DNA from: Citromicrobium bathyomarinum
GTDB taxonomy: Bacteria > Pseudomonadota > Alphaproteobacteria > Sphingomonadales > Sphingomonadaceae
Direction: 5' to 3'
Length of the DNA: 64,000 bases
Assembly (NCBI GenBank): GCA_001306305.2
Contig: CP155577.1
Location: forward strand, 3,234,987-3,298,986
In this document: positions 1-8,858 of the stretch, one piece after another
Layout: each line of letters starts with the position of its first letter
Position numbering within the stretch: the first letter of the stretch is position 1
Position numbers and translations under genes: made by a program
The notes under the pieces: generated by a model
Told to the model about the DNA's origin: nothing
Seen by the model: only the letters and a program-made list of their open reading frames with translations
The model's database searches: none

Positions 1-1
1 C

Positions 2-160
2 GGGATTCCGGGGCAGAACCTGATCGCCAACGGCTTCGGCTCCTCGCGCCCGGTCGAAGGCCTGAGCCCGGCGGACCCGGCCAACCGGAGGATCGAGTTC
101 CGCGTGGTCTCGATGGAGACCAGCCGTCCGACCCCGATCGACACCCCGGCAGCACGGTAG
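2..160 (+). CDS. OmpA-family protein, C-terminal end (partial)
   Basis: The window opens inside this gene; 52 residues and a TAG stop are visible. The sequence has the end of an OmpA-like peptidoglycan-binding domain: a GFGSSRPV strand, then DPANRRIEFRV, the usual last strand of that fold. A short tail rich in Pro and Thr follows. OmpA domains hold outer-membrane or periplasmic proteins to peptidoglycan. The N-terminal part is missing, so I cannot say whether it is a barrel porin, a lipoprotein or another OmpA-domain protein. The next two small genes follow closely and may share its transcript. Confidence 0.75.
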   Translation, partial: GIPGQNLIANGFGSSRPVEGLSPADPANRRIEFRVVSMETSRPTPIDTPAAR

Positions 161-175
161 GGAGCAACGCGAAGA

Positions 176-277
176 ATGGCCATTTCCTTCGAACTCGTGC
201 TGCTCGCGCTGGCCGCCTATGCCGTCGGCCTCGGGCTTGGCGCACTCGCCGCAGGCCTTTGGTCTTTGCGCAAGTGA
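176..277 (+). CDS. 33-residue single-pass membrane peptide
   Basis: A short reading frame starts 15 bases after the OmpA stop and codes for 33 residues. Nearly all of it is one hydrophobic helix of Leu, Ala, Gly and Val, ending in the basic tail WSLRK, which suggests a positive-inside C-terminus. There is no recognisable domain and no clear Shine-Dalgarno sequence. The reasons to believe it is real are its position between OmpA and another membrane-anchored protein, codon use like its neighbours, and the clean helix. I assign no function. Confidence 0.45.
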   Translation: MAISFELVLLALAAYAVGLGLGALAAGLWSLRK

Positions 278-339
278 GGCTTTCGCGTTAATGCGCGAGC
301 AAGAATACGGCAAAAGACGCTAGAGAGGCTTAGCCCCAC

Positions 340-942
340 ATGATTGAACTGATCGAGGCAAACTGGCTGCTGATCCTGCTGGCCGTGCTGGTCGGCTTCG
401 TGGTCGCCTGGTTCCTGCTCTCGGGTTCGCGCAAAACCCGGATCACCCGCGAGGATACCGGCGATGAGCCGGGCGGCACGCGCCGTAACCAGGCGTTGAT
501 CGACGCGCCCCCCGCTGCAGCGAAGGACGCTGCACCGCCACCCCAGCCGGAGCCGGAGCCGCAGCCCGCCCCGTCTCCCGCACCGCCCCCGGTGCCCACC
601 CCACGGGCCGAACCCGCTGCCGCAGCAACCTCGCTCGGCGGCGCAGGCGCGGCCGTGAACACCGGCGTTGCGCAGGAAGAGGCGGCGCAGGCAGCGCCCG
701 AGGGTGCAGACGACCTGACCCGCCTCAAGGGGGTCGGGCCCAAGCTTGCCACGCAGCTGAACACGCTGGAGGTCACCTCCTTCGCGCAGATCGCGAGTTG
801 GAGCGAGGCGGATATCGACCGGATTGACGACCAGCTGGGCCGGTTCAAGGGCCGCATCCGGCGTGACAACTGGATCGAGCAGGCCAAACTGCTCAGCGAA
901 GGTGACACCGCCGCTTACGAGGCGCGCTTCGGCAAGCTCTGA
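340..942 (+). CDS. Membrane-anchored helix-hairpin-helix protein
   Basis: 200 residues. Residues about 7-28 form a single transmembrane helix. A long linker rich in Pro, Ala and Glu follows (about 60-125). The last 70 residues contain LTRLKGVGPKLATQLN, a helix-hairpin-helix core with the GVGPK turn, then the FAQIASWSEADIDRID region typical of the 'predicted flap endonuclease-1-like' HhH family. HhH modules bind DNA backbone non-specifically. I see no nuclease active site, so a membrane-tethered nucleic-acid-binding or scaffold role is more likely than catalysis. A GC-rich hairpin follows the stop. Confidence 0.7.
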   Translation: MIELIEANWLLILLAVLVGFVVAWFLLSGSRKTRITREDTGDEPGGTRRNQALIDAPPAAAKDAAPPPQPEPEPQPAPSPAPPPVPTPRAEPAAAATSLGGAGAAVNTGVAQEEAAQAAPEGADDLTRLKGVGPKLATQLNTLEVTSFAQIASWSEADIDRIDDQLGRFKGRIRRDNWIEQAKLLSEGDTAAYEARFGKL

Positions 943-951
943 TTCTCCCCT

Positions 952-978
952 CCCCCGGGCGCGCCGGGGGGCAAGTTT
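952..978 (+). terminator. Likely intrinsic terminator after the HhH gene
   Basis: CCCCCGG (952-958) can pair with CCGGGGG (964-970) across a five-base loop, followed by CAAGTTTT. The arms are all G and C, but the T run is short and offset, so confidence is moderate. Confidence 0.45.
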
Positions 979-1071
979 TCGCTTGCCATGCGGTGCGTTT
1001 TGGAACGATCATGGTTCAGGGTCGTTCTTTTGCATTCCGATCGTGCCGTGGCGATCGCGATGGGAGAATGT

Positions 1072-1488
1072 ATGGACCAGCCTGTCATCCTGATCGCCGA
1101 AGACGAACCGATCGTCGGGCTGGACCTGTGCGACACGATTTCCGAGGCTGGCTACCTCGTCGAAGGCCCGCATGCCGATCTCAACTCGGCGATGCTCGCC
1201 TTTCAGAAGCGGCGGCCCGATCTCGCGATCCTCGACATTCGGCTGAACGACACGGTCGTCTATCCCTTCGCGGAAAAGCTGATCGCGGAGGATGTGCCGG
1301 TGATCTTCCATTCCGGCCACCTGCCGCTGGACGAGGTCGATGCGCGCTTCCCCGATGCGCCCGCGCTGTCCAAGCCTTGCCCGCCCGGCGAAATCCTCAG
1401 TCAGGTACATTCGACTCTGAATCCCTGCGATCAGGCCGCAGACGAGCCGATGATCGACGCCGCAACCCCGGACGCCCAGACCGTCTGA
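1072..1488 (+). CDS. Single-domain response regulator
   Basis: 138 residues from the ATG at 1072, chosen over two upstream in-frame starts because GGGAG lies six bases before it. One receiver domain fills most of the protein: acidic pocket AEDE (residues 9-12), phospho-acceptor Asp55 in [10 protein letters not shown], a Ser in the VIFHSGH strand and the Lys of ALSKPCPP. No output domain follows, only a short variable tail. The fold resembles stand-alone receivers that work with HWE/HisKA_2 kinases in alphaproteobacteria. No kinase is adjacent; the nearest in this window is the bacteriophytochrome at 27 kb. Confidence 0.85.
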   Translation: MDQPVILIAEDEPIVGLDLCDTISEAGYLVEGPHADLNSAMLAFQKRRPDLAILDIRLNDTVVYPFAEKLIAEDVPVIFHSGHLPLDEVDARFPDAPALSKPCPPGEILSQVHSTLNPCDQAADEPMIDAATPDAQTV

Positions 1489-1582
1489 TCGCGCCTCGGC
1501 GCAGGCAGGCGGGACGGCAGGGCTTGCCCGAGAGGGCGTCCCTTTGCCATGGGCTGCTGCACATCTACTAGCGAGCCCCGAT

Positions 1583-2758
1583 ATGATCCCCTTCGACGCC
1601 ACCGACCCCTTCCGCCTCGACGACCAGCTGACCGAGGACGAGCGGATGATCCGCGAGTCCGCGCACGCCTTTGCGCAGAGCGAACTGCAGCCGCGCGTGA
1701 TCGAGGCCTTTCGCGAAGAAACCAGCGCGCCCGAACTCTTCCCGCTGATGGGCAAGGCGGGCCTGCTGGGCGCGACCATTCCGGAGGAATATGGCGGCGC
1801 GGGCGCGGGCTACGTCGCCTATGGCCTGATCGCGCGGGAGATCGAGCGGGTCGATAGCGGCTACCGCTCGATGGCCAGCGTGCAGTCGAGCCTGGTGATG
1901 TACCCGATCCACGCCTTCGGCAGCGAAGAGCAGAAGAAGAAATACCTCCCCGGCCTCGCCAGCGGCGAACTGATCGGCTGCTTCGGCCTCACCGAGCCCG
2001 ATGCAGGTTCGGACCCGGCGGGGATGAAGACGGTCGCCAAGAAGGATGGCGACGACTACGTCATCTCGGGCAGCAAGACGTGGATTTCCAACTCGCCCTT
2101 CGCCGACGTGTTCGTCGTCTGGGCCAAGAGCGAGGAACACGGCGGTGCCATTCGCGGCTTCGTGCTCGAAAAGGGCATGGAAGGCCTCTCCGCGCCCAAG
2201 ATCGAAGGCAAGATCTCGCTGCGTGCGAGCACCACGGGGATGATCATGATGGACGAGGTGCGCGTGCCCGCATCCGCCATGTTCCCCGAAGTGCAGGGCC
2301 TCAAGGGTCCGTTCAACTGCCTCAACCGCGCACGCTACGGCATTTCGTGGGGCGCGATGGGTGCTGCCGAATTCTGCATGGACGCGGCGAAGCAATACGG
2401 GCTCGACCGGCAGCAGTTCGGCGTGCCGCTCGCCAGCAAGCAGCTCTACCAGCTCAAGCTCGCCGACATGCTGACCGAGATTGCGCTCGGGCTTCAGGCG
2501 AGTTTGCGCGTCGGGCGCCTGATGGACGAGGGCAACTGGTCGCCGGACATGGTCTCGATCGTGAAGCGCAACAATGTCGGCAAGGCGCTGAACATCGCGC
2601 GCGTCTCTCGCGACATGCATGGCGGCAACGGCATCAGCGAAGAATATCAGGTGATCCGCCACATGGTGAACCTGGAGACGGTCAACACCTACGAGGGCAC
2701 GCATGATGTCCACGCGCTGATCCTGGGCCGCGCGATCACGGGCATTCCGGCATTCTGA
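1583..2758 (+). CDS. gcdH: Glutaryl-CoA dehydrogenase (acyl-CoA dehydrogenase family)
   Basis: 391 residues, normal for the family; the ATG at 1583 gives the usual N-terminus ([17 protein letters not shown]). The three acyl-CoA dehydrogenase domains are visible: N-terminal helices, a middle sheet with [13 protein letters not shown] and [18 protein letters not shown], and C-terminal helices with RDMHGGNGI. The catalytic Glu lies in [19 protein letters not shown], a segment typical of glutaryl-CoA dehydrogenase rather than short-chain enzymes. The reaction would be FAD-dependent oxidation and decarboxylation of glutaryl-CoA to crotonyl-CoA, in lysine and tryptophan breakdown. It stands alone, with a hairpin after it. 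Substrate is inferred from family resemblance. Confidence 0.82.
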   Translation: MIPFDATDPFRLDDQLTEDERMIRESAHAFAQSELQPRVIEAFREETSAPELFPLMGKAGLLGATIPEEYGGAGAGYVAYGLIAREIERVDSGYRSMASVQSSLVMYPIHAFGSEEQKKKYLPGLASGELIGCFGLTEPDAGSDPAGMKTVAKKDGDDYVISGSKTWISNSPFADVFVVWAKSEEHGGAIRGFVLEKGMEGLSAPKIEGKISLRASTTGMIMMDEVRVPASAMFPEVQGLKGPFNCLNRARYGISWGAMGAAEFCMDAAKQYGLDRQQFGVPLASKQLYQLKLADMLTEIALGLQASLRVGRLMDEGNWSPDMVSIVKRNNVGKALNIARVSRDMHGGNGISEEYQVIRHMVNLETVNTYEGTHDVHALILGRAITGIPAF

Positions 2759-2831
2759 AGACCGCCTGTCCTACATGCGCCAGCCGTGCGATAGGCGGGG
2801 AATGCAGCCCTCCCCGCCCGCACTGACCGAG

Positions 2832-2865
2832 ACCGGCAAGGGTTCGGAACAGGAGGCCGGTTTTT
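2832..2865 (+). terminator. Possible intrinsic terminator after gcdH
   Basis: ACCGGC (2832-2837) pairs with GCCGGT (2856-2861), followed at once by TTTT. The 18-base loop is long, which weakens the call. It lies between gcdH and the tyrosine-degradation genes and would separate them. Confidence 0.4.
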
Positions 2866-2877
2866 CGTCTTAGGACT

Positions 2878-2895
2878 GTGTGTCAGGTGTGTCAG
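2878..2895 (+). repeat. Tandem 9-bp direct repeat upstream of maiA
   Basis: GTGTGTCAG occurs twice back to back (2878-2886 and 2887-2895), 38 bases before the maiA start. A one-turn direct repeat close to a start codon could be a regulator site, for instance for a regulator of tyrosine catabolism, but no protein is implied by the sequence itself. Confidence 0.4.
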
Positions 2896-2933
2896 GGCCG
2901 CGAACCCAGCGGCCCGGCGCAGGAGAGGATGAG

Positions 2934-3584
2934 ATGAAACTCTACGGCTATTTCCGCAGCTCCACGAGCTACCGCCTGCGGCTCGCGCTGCAACTGAAGG
3001 GCCTCGAATACGAGAATTGCCCGGTCAATCTGGTCGAAGGCCAGCAGAAAGGCGAAGCCTTTGCCGGTCGCAACCCGTTTGCGACGGTTCCCATGCTGGA
3101 GGCCGACGGCAAGGACCGCGTGCAGTCGATGGCGATCATCGAATGGCTGGACGAGGCCTACCCTGAAAACCCGCTGCTGCCCGCCGATATCGAACAGCGC
3201 TACCTCGCGCGCGAACTGGCCTATGCCATCGCGACCGAGCTGCACGCGCCGCTCAACCTGCCGGTGCTGAAGTATCTCAAGAGCGAATACGGGCAGGATC
3301 AGGACGGCGTGAACATGTGGTATCGCCACTGGCTCGCGCGCACATTGCAGCCGATCGAACGACGGCTTGCGCAGCTGAACGCCGGCGACTTCCTGTTCGA
3401 CAAGCCCGGCTTCTTCGAAGTCGTGCTCATGCCGCAGATCTACAACGCACGCCGCTTTGGCTACGATTTCTCAGCTGCGCCGCACACAACCCGGATCGAA
3501 GCCGCCTGCCTCGCATTGGATGAAGTGCAGCGGGCGCACCCCGACAACCAGAACGACACCCCCGAAGGAGAGACAGTCCAATGA
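2934..3584 (+). CDS. maiA: Maleylacetoacetate isomerase (zeta-class GST)
   Basis: 216 residues from the ATG at 2934, preceded by AGGAGAGGATGAG. The N-terminal thioredoxin-like domain begins KLYGYFRSSTSYRLRLAL, the zeta-class signature with the SSxS glutathione-activating motif, followed by the cis-Pro segment NPFATVPMLE and the SMAIIEWLDE glutathione-binding turn. The C-terminal half is all helical. The enzyme would isomerise 4-maleylacetoacetate to 4-fumarylacetoacetate with glutathione, the second-to-last step of tyrosine/homogentisate breakdown. It overlaps the next gene by four bases (ATGA), and that gene performs the next step, which supports the call. Homogentisate dioxygenase is not in this window. 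Confidence 0.88.
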   Translation: MKLYGYFRSSTSYRLRLALQLKGLEYENCPVNLVEGQQKGEAFAGRNPFATVPMLEADGKDRVQSMAIIEWLDEAYPENPLLPADIEQRYLARELAYAIATELHAPLNLPVLKYLKSEYGQDQDGVNMWYRHWLARTLQPIERRLAQLNAGDFLFDKPGFFEVVLMPQIYNARRFGYDFSAAPHTTRIEAACLALDEVQRAHPDNQNDTPEGETVQ

Positions 3585-4591
3585 AACTCGCCACGCTCAA
3601 TGACGGAACGCGCGACGGCAAGCTGGTGGTCGTCTCGAAAGACATCACCCGCTACTGTGCGGCGGACAATATCGCGGCGACCATGCAGGACGCGCTCGAC
3701 GACTGGGCCAATATCGCGCCCAAGCTTGAAGCGCTCTACCGCGATGTGAACAACGAAGCCGTTCCCTGCGAACGCTTCCACGAGCGCGAGGCGCATTCGC
3801 CGCTGCCGCGTGCGTACCAGTGGGCCGATGGCAGCGCTTACATCAACCACGTCGAACTGGTACGAAAGGCGCGCGGTGCCGAGGTGCCCGAAAGCTTCTA
3901 CCACGATCCGCTGATGTATCAGGGCGGCAGCGACGACTTCCTGCCCCCGCGCGCCGACATCCCGCTCAAGGACACGAGCTGGGGCTGCGACATGGAAGGC
4001 GAGATCGCCTGCATCACCGACGACGTGCCGATGGGCGTTTCTTCGGACAAGGCAGCCGACCACATCAAGCTGCTGATGCTGGTCAACGACGTAAGCCTTC
4101 GTGGCCTGATCCCTGGCGAACTGGCCAAGGGCTTCGGCTTCTTCCAGTCCAAGCCCGCGACTGCCTTCAGCCCCGTATGCGTGACGCCCAACGAGCTGGG
4201 CGATGCGTGGAAGAATGCCGTGATCCAGCTGCCGCTGATGGTCGACTATAACGGCGATCCCTTCGGCCGCGCCGATGTGGGCCAGGATGCGACCTTCAGC
4301 CTCGCCGATCTGGTCGCGCATGCGGCCAAGACGCGCAATCTGGGCGCGGGCTGCATCATCGGTTCGGGTACGATCTCCAACCAGGGTCCCGATGGCGATC
4401 CCGGCAAGCCGGTCAGCGAAGGCGGCAAGGGTTACTCCTGCATCGCGGAAATCCGGATGATCGAAACCATCGCCAGCGGCGAGGCCAAGACGCGCTTCAT
4501 GCACCCGGGCGACACGGTGAAGATCTGGATGGAAGACGAGAAGGGCCACTCGATCTTCGGCGCGATCGAGCAGAAGGTCGTCGACGCCTAG
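3581..4591 (+). CDS. Fumarylacetoacetate hydrolase
   Basis: 336 residues, of the shorter bacterial kind. The metal site and catalytic core of the FAH fold can be seen: DMEGEIACITDDV carries the paired Glu ligands (ExE), NDVSLRGLIPGELAKGFGFF carries the next Asp, KPATAFSP and IGSGTISNQGP follow, and FMHPGDTVKIWMEDEKG is the usual C-terminal region. It would hydrolyse 4-fumarylacetoacetate to fumarate and acetoacetate. The start overlaps the maiA stop, so the two are translationally coupled. Other FAH-superfamily reactions are possible in principle, but the partner gene makes this one likely. Confidence 0.85.
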   Translation: MKLATLNDGTRDGKLVVVSKDITRYCAADNIAATMQDALDDWANIAPKLEALYRDVNNEAVPCERFHEREAHSPLPRAYQWADGSAYINHVELVRKARGAEVPESFYHDPLMYQGGSDDFLPPRADIPLKDTSWGCDMEGEIACITDDVPMGVSSDKAADHIKLLMLVNDVSLRGLIPGELAKGFGFFQSKPATAFSPVCVTPNELGDAWKNAVIQLPLMVDYNGDPFGRADVGQDATFSLADLVAHAAKTRNLGAGCIIGSGTISNQGPDGDPGKPVSEGGKGYSCIAEIRMIETIASGEAKTRFMHPGDTVKIWMEDEKGHSIFGAIEQKVVDA

Positions 4592-4609
4592 GAGTTCATC
4601 CGCCTCCCG

Positions 4610-4638
4610 TTCCCGGTGAGCTTGTGGCGCACCGGGAA
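4610..4638 (+). terminator. Hairpin after the tyrosine-degradation pair
   Basis: TTCCCGGTG (4610-4618) and CACCGGGAA (4630-4638) are perfect 9-bp arms with an 11-base loop. The T-rich part behind it is broken (TGTCCTTT). A terminator for the maiA pair is the likely role; a mixed role in the leader of the next gene is possible. Confidence 0.45.
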
Positions 4639-4672
4639 TGTCCTTTCTCCGTCGACCACAGGAGGCACGCAC

Positions 4673-5218
4673 ATGTTCTTCGACGATACAACCTACGACC
4701 TGATCGCGCGCGGGACGATCCTGACCGCGATCGGGATCGTCTATGTCATCGCGCTGACCCGCATCGTCGGCCTGCGCAGCTTTTCCAAGATGACGAATTT
4801 CGACTTCGTCATCACCGTCGCCAGCGGCACCGTGCTCGCCGGGATGGGCCGCGCGACCGACTGGCAGGGTTTTGCGCAGGCAGCGGTGGTCATGTTCGCG
4901 CTGTTCGCGGTGCAGCTGCTGATCGCGAAAATTCGCAAGAAATCCGAGACGTTCGAGGAGACGATCCAGAACGATCCCGTGCTGCTGATGATCGACGGCC
5001 GGTTCTGTACCGAAGCGATGAGCAAGACCCGCGTGTCACGATCCGACATCATCGCCAAGCTGCGCGAATCGAACACGATGAGTTTCGACGATGTGCGCGC
5101 GGTGGTGCTGGAGACCACCGGCGATATCTCGGTGATGCACGGGGACAACCTCGACCCAGCAATCCTCGAAGGCGTGGACGACGTGCGCGATCCCTCGCCC
5201 GAACTTCAGAAGCCGTAA
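4673..5218 (+). CDS. DUF421 (YetF-like) membrane protein
   Basis: 181 residues from the ATG at 4673, which has a strong AGGAGG at 4660-4665. Two or three N-terminal helices (about residues 12-75) contain ALTRIVGLRSFSKMTNFDFVITVASGTVLA, the hallmark of the DUF421/YetF family. A soluble C-terminal domain follows with DPVLLMIDGRF and LRESNTMSFDDVRAVVLETTGDISV. Members are inner-membrane proteins with a cytoplasmic C-terminal domain and no settled biochemical role. The last 13 bases overlap the tail of the convergent TonB-receptor gene. No operon partner. Confidence 0.82.
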   Translation: MFFDDTTYDLIARGTILTAIGIVYVIALTRIVGLRSFSKMTNFDFVITVASGTVLAGMGRATDWQGFAQAAVVMFALFAVQLLIAKIRKKSETFEETIQNDPVLLMIDGRFCTEAMSKTRVSRSDIIAKLRESNTMSFDDVRAVVLETTGDISVMHGDNLDPAILEGVDDVRDPSPELQKP

Positions 5219-7227
5219 CGAACCCCAGCCCACAGCGTACGCGGCGCGCCAAGGTCCAGATCGCCGCCATCGTTGCGGGTGACGATAGTCTCGTCGAACA
5301 GGTTCTCGGCCCGCAGCACGAGATCGAGCTGTCCTACAAGCGGTAGCTGTGCATAGGCCCCCAGCGTGGTGAAGGCGGGCAGCACATCGGTTTCAAGGTC
5401 GTCCTCGAACTGATCGCCTACATGGCGCAGCGAGAGCGCGATCCGGGTCCGGTCCGAAGGGGTGTAGGCGATGCTCGCCGCCGCCATCCAGCGCGGGCTT
5501 TGCGGCGGGCGGTTGCCGTCGAGCGCCAGCGACGCCCCCTCGCCCTCGATGCGCGGGTCGGAGTGGCTCACGCTGCCGTCAAAGCGGATCGGCCCCCGCG
5601 CCACACGCAGTCCGGCTTCGACCCCGCGCGTCTCGATCGCGGGCAGGTTGCGCCGCTGGCGCAGGTTCGGGCCAAGCGTAACGTTGGCGATCGCGTTCTC
5701 CAGCCGGTTGTCGAACGCGGTCAGCGATAGCGCGACCCCTTGGAGCGGTCGCCAGTCGAGCCCCAGCTCGACCCCGCGCAGCTCCTCGTTGGCGAGGTCG
5801 GCATTGGCCTGCGTCACCACGGGGAAGACAACGAAGGGACGGTACAGCTCGTTCAGGGTCGGCAACCGGAGCCCGCTATAGGCCGCCGCCCGCAGGTCGA
5901 GCGAAGGCGTCGCCCGCAGCAGCGCACCGCCGCGCCAGCTCAGCGTCCAGTCGCTGCGGTCGGCGAAGGCAGTGTCGGTCACCACTACGCCGGCCGCGTT
6001 GCTCTCGCGGTAGAAGCCGTCGGCGATCACCGTCCGATCGGCACGCAGCCCGCCGGTCAGGACCAGCTGCCCTACTTCCCAGTCGTCCTCTACGAAGATC
6101 CCGAGATCGCTGGTGACCCCGCCTGCACGCCGCCGCGCAGTGACCTGCCCGGTAAACGCACTGATCGGGGTCTCCTGCAATTCTCCCGACGCCCGGCGAT
6201 AGTCGATCCCGACGCGCAAAGTATGCGCATCGCCAACGGGCGGGCGGACCTCGATCTTGCCCCCCAGCCCGGTCGAGGGCGTGTTGCGCTGGTCGAGTAC
6301 GGGGACGAACCGGCTCGAACTGACGATCAGGTTGGAGAAATTGCGTGCCTGCACATAGCCCAGCGCATCCACCTGCCAGCGCCCGCGCCCGACCAGCCGG
6401 ACCGAATAATCCTGCCCACTCGCCGAACTGTCCGCCCCGTCGAAGCGCAGCGTGCGCGCATCGTCGAACGCCAGCACCCGCGCTTGCAGTTCCAGATCAC
6501 TCGCCAGCGGCACCACCGCGCGCAGCTGGCCCGAGACGCTGTCGAACCGCGCGGGCACGCTGGCAGCTACGCGCTGGTCTTCGGGGGCCGTGTAGAACCC
6601 CGGCCCGCGATCCCAACGGACCGCGCCGGTCGCGTAGCCTTCGCCAAGCGCTTGAGAAAACGAGCCCGCCGCCTCGGTCCCACCGCGATCATTCACCAGC
6701 ACGCTCGCGCCCAGCGGGGCCTGCATCTCGGGCGACAGGCTCTCGATCGCGATCGTCCCCGCCAAGGCACCTGCGCCGAACGGGCCGGAACCGCCCCCGC
6801 GCGTCACCGCGATCCGCCCGACCTGTTCGGGCAGCAGCGCGGCGAAGGGGATGTAGCCGAAGAACGGGTCCGCCACCGGCACCCCGTCGAGTGTCACCAG
6901 CGCGCGGCTGGTCGCGTTGCCACCGAGCGCGCGCAAGGTCACGCCCTGTGCGGTCGGGTTGGAGGATCGGCTGTCCGAGCGGCGGAATTGCTGGAAGCCT
7001 GCGACGCCTGCCAGCGCCTCCTCGATCCGGCCCGACGGAGTGCCCAGCACCTCCTCCCGGGTGATCTCGACCGTCCCATATGCAGGCGCTGCGGGGGTCT
7101 CCTCCAGCCCGCGCCCAGTGACCACGATCACCGTGTCCTGCGCGCCATCGGTCGCCTCCTGCGCCAGTGCGGGCGTGGCAAGGCCAGCGGTGGCCAGAAG
7201 AACGAAGCGGAGCGGGTTGCAGGGCAT
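5206..7227 (-). CDS. TonB-dependent outer-membrane receptor
   Basis: 673 residues from the ATG at 7225-7227; upstream in-frame codons run through the divergent promoter region and look non-coding. A signal peptide (MPCNPLRFVLLATAGLATPALAQ) precedes a plug domain with SNPTAQGVTLRALGGNATSRALVTLDGVPV and a glycine-rich GGGSGPFGAGALAGTIAIESLSPE loop. A long beta-barrel follows, ending in Phe (WAGVRYGF), as barrel proteins do. It would import a scarce ligand using the TonB/ExbBD energy system. The ligand cannot be read from sequence; I see no haem or siderophore-specific motif. It is divergent from a flavin monooxygenase gene 100 bases away, a possible functional partner. Confidence 0.88.
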   Translation of the reverse strand: MPCNPLRFVLLATAGLATPALAQEATDGAQDTVIVVTGRGLEETPAAPAYGTVEITREEVLGTPSGRIEEALAGVAGFQQFRRSDSRSSNPTAQGVTLRALGGNATSRALVTLDGVPVADPFFGYIPFAALLPEQVGRIAVTRGGGSGPFGAGALAGTIAIESLSPEMQAPLGASVLVNDRGGTEAAGSFSQALGEGYATGAVRWDRGPGFYTAPEDQRVAASVPARFDSVSGQLRAVVPLASDLELQARVLAFDDARTLRFDGADSSASGQDYSVRLVGRGRWQVDALGYVQARNFSNLIVSSSRFVPVLDQRNTPSTGLGGKIEVRPPVGDAHTLRVGIDYRRASGELQETPISAFTGQVTARRRAGGVTSDLGIFVEDDWEVGQLVLTGGLRADRTVIADGFYRESNAAGVVVTDTAFADRSDWTLSWRGGALLRATPSLDLRAAAYSGLRLPTLNELYRPFVVFPVVTQANADLANEELRGVELGLDWRPLQGVALSLTAFDNRLENAIANVTLGPNLRQRRNLPAIETRGVEAGLRVARGPIRFDGSVSHSDPRIEGEGASLALDGNRPPQSPRWMAAASIAYTPSDRTRIALSLRHVGDQFEDDLETDVLPAFTTLGAYAQLPLVGQLDLVLRAENLFDETIVTRNDGGDLDLGAPRTLWAGVRYGF

Positions 7228-7327
7228 GTTCAACGCCCTAGCCACGATGCGCAGCGGCGTCAGCCACCCTCTCGCCATCGGGCGGATCATGCGATAGGTT
7301 GCGAACAAAGACGGAGAGCGATGGGCG

Positions 7328-8851
7328 ATGGATAGTAGTGACACCAATTTCGACGTGCTGATTGTCGGCGCGGGCATTTCCGGCATCAGCATGGCCGCCC
7401 ATCTGGAAGCGCAATGCCCGGACAAGCGCTACGCCATCCTCGAGAGGCGCGAGCGGTTGGGCGGGACCTGGGATCTGTTTCGCTACCCCGGCGTGCGCTC
7501 GGACAGTGACATGCATACGCTGGGCTTCGTGTTCGAGCCCTGGCGGCACGAGAAGAGCATCGCCGACGGATCCTCCATCCTCGAATACCTCAACCGCATC
7601 GTCGACGAGCGCGGCATTCGCGAGAACATCCGCTTCGGGCTGAAGGTGGAGAGCGCGGATTTCGACAGCAGCACCGCGCGCTGGATCGTCACCGTCGTAA
7701 CCGCCGAAGGCGAGCACAAGCGGCTGACCGCGAATTGGCTCTATCTCGGTTCGGGCTATTACGATTATGACGAACCCTACGACCCCGGCTTCGAGCTGGG
7801 CGAATTCGAGGGCGAAGTGGTCCACCCGCAGTTCTGGCCAGAAGACCTGCCCTACGAGGGCAAGCACGTGGTGGTGATCGGATCGGGCGCGACCGCGGTG
7901 ACGATCGTGCCCGCGATGGCAGGCAAGGCGGCCAAGGTGACGATGCTCCAGCGCACGCCCACCTGGATGTTCAGCCGCCCCGCGCGCGACGGGCTCGCCA
8001 ATTTCCTGCGCAAGGTCCTGCCCGAGGAAACCGCCTACAGGATCACCCGCTGGAAAAACGTGGTCATGCAGGACATCGGCTTCAAGCGCGCGCAGAGCCA
8101 GCCGGAGAAGGTCAAGGAGTTCCTGACCAAGAAGATGCAGGAACATCTGGGCGACAAGTACGACGAGGCAGCTTTCACCCCGCCTTACGATCCGTGGGAT
8201 CAACGCCTGTGCCTGGTGCCCGATGCGGACCTGTTCGAGGCGATCAAGAATGGGCAGGCCGAGGTCGTCACCGGGCGCATCGCCCGCTTCGCAAAGGACG
8301 CGGTGGTGCTGGAGGACGGGCGGGAGATTCGCGCGGACATCGTCGTTACCGCGACCGGGCTGAAGCTGGCCGTGGCAGGCAAGATCGCGATCTCGGTTGA
8401 CGGGGAGGCGGTCGATTTCTCGCAGCGCTATTACTACAAGGGGTGCATGTTCTCGAACCTGCCCAACCTCGCGGTGGTGTTCGGCTATCTCAACGCCAGC
8501 TGGACTTTGCGCGCGGACCTCAACGCGGCCTATGTGTGCGATGTGCTGAACATGATGGACGCCAAGGGCATGGACATCGCGGTGCCCGCTCTCTCGGCGG
8601 CAGACGAGGCCGCGCTGGAGGAGGACGACATCTTCGATTTCTCGTCCGGCTACATCCAGCGCTCAAAGGCGATCATGCCGAAGAACGCGGTCGGCTTCCC
8701 GTGGCGGCTCAACCAGGACTACCGGGTCGACCGCAAGCAGATGAAGAGCGATCCGGTCGACGATGGTATCCTGCACTTCCGCGCGCTGCCCCACGCCCCG
8801 GCGAGCGACGCCGCACCCGCCCGGACGACCACCGCCGGCAGCACCACCTGA
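7328..8851 (+). CDS. Flavin monooxygenase, Baeyer-Villiger type
   Basis: 507 residues. The N-terminus has the FAD Rossmann motif VGAGISGI and LERRERLGGTWDLFRYPGVR, typical of the family. The Baeyer-Villiger fingerprint FxGxxxHxxxWP is present as FEGEVVHPQFWP, directly before the NADPH motif VVVIGSGATA. VTATGLKL marks the C-terminal FAD contact. Overall it resembles EthA-like monooxygenases that oxidise ketones to esters or activate thio compounds, using NADPH and O2. GGAGAG lies nine bases before the ATG. The physiological substrate is unknown. It sits divergent from a TonB receptor and seven bases upstream of the next gene, so co-transcription with it is likely. Confidence 0.85.
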   Translation: MDSSDTNFDVLIVGAGISGISMAAHLEAQCPDKRYAILERRERLGGTWDLFRYPGVRSDSDMHTLGFVFEPWRHEKSIADGSSILEYLNRIVDERGIRENIRFGLKVESADFDSSTARWIVTVVTAEGEHKRLTANWLYLGSGYYDYDEPYDPGFELGEFEGEVVHPQFWPEDLPYEGKHVVVIGSGATAVTIVPAMAGKAAKVTMLQRTPTWMFSRPARDGLANFLRKVLPEETAYRITRWKNVVMQDIGFKRAQSQPEKVKEFLTKKMQEHLGDKYDEAAFTPPYDPWDQRLCLVPDADLFEAIKNGQAEVVTGRIARFAKDAVVLEDGREIRADIVVTATGLKLAVAGKIAISVDGEAVDFSQRYYYKGCMFSNLPNLAVVFGYLNASWTLRADLNAAYVCDVLNMMDAKGMDIAVPALSAADEAALEEDDIFDFSSGYIQRSKAIMPKNAVGFPWRLNQDYRVDRKQMKSDPVDDGILHFRALPHAPASDAAPARTTTAGSTT

Positions 8852-8858
8852 GAGCATT

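Noticed and set aside
5740..7335. 531-codon open frame opposite the first TonB receptor
   Set aside because: Arg/Pro/Gln-rich shadow of the receptor gene; no recognisable protein features.
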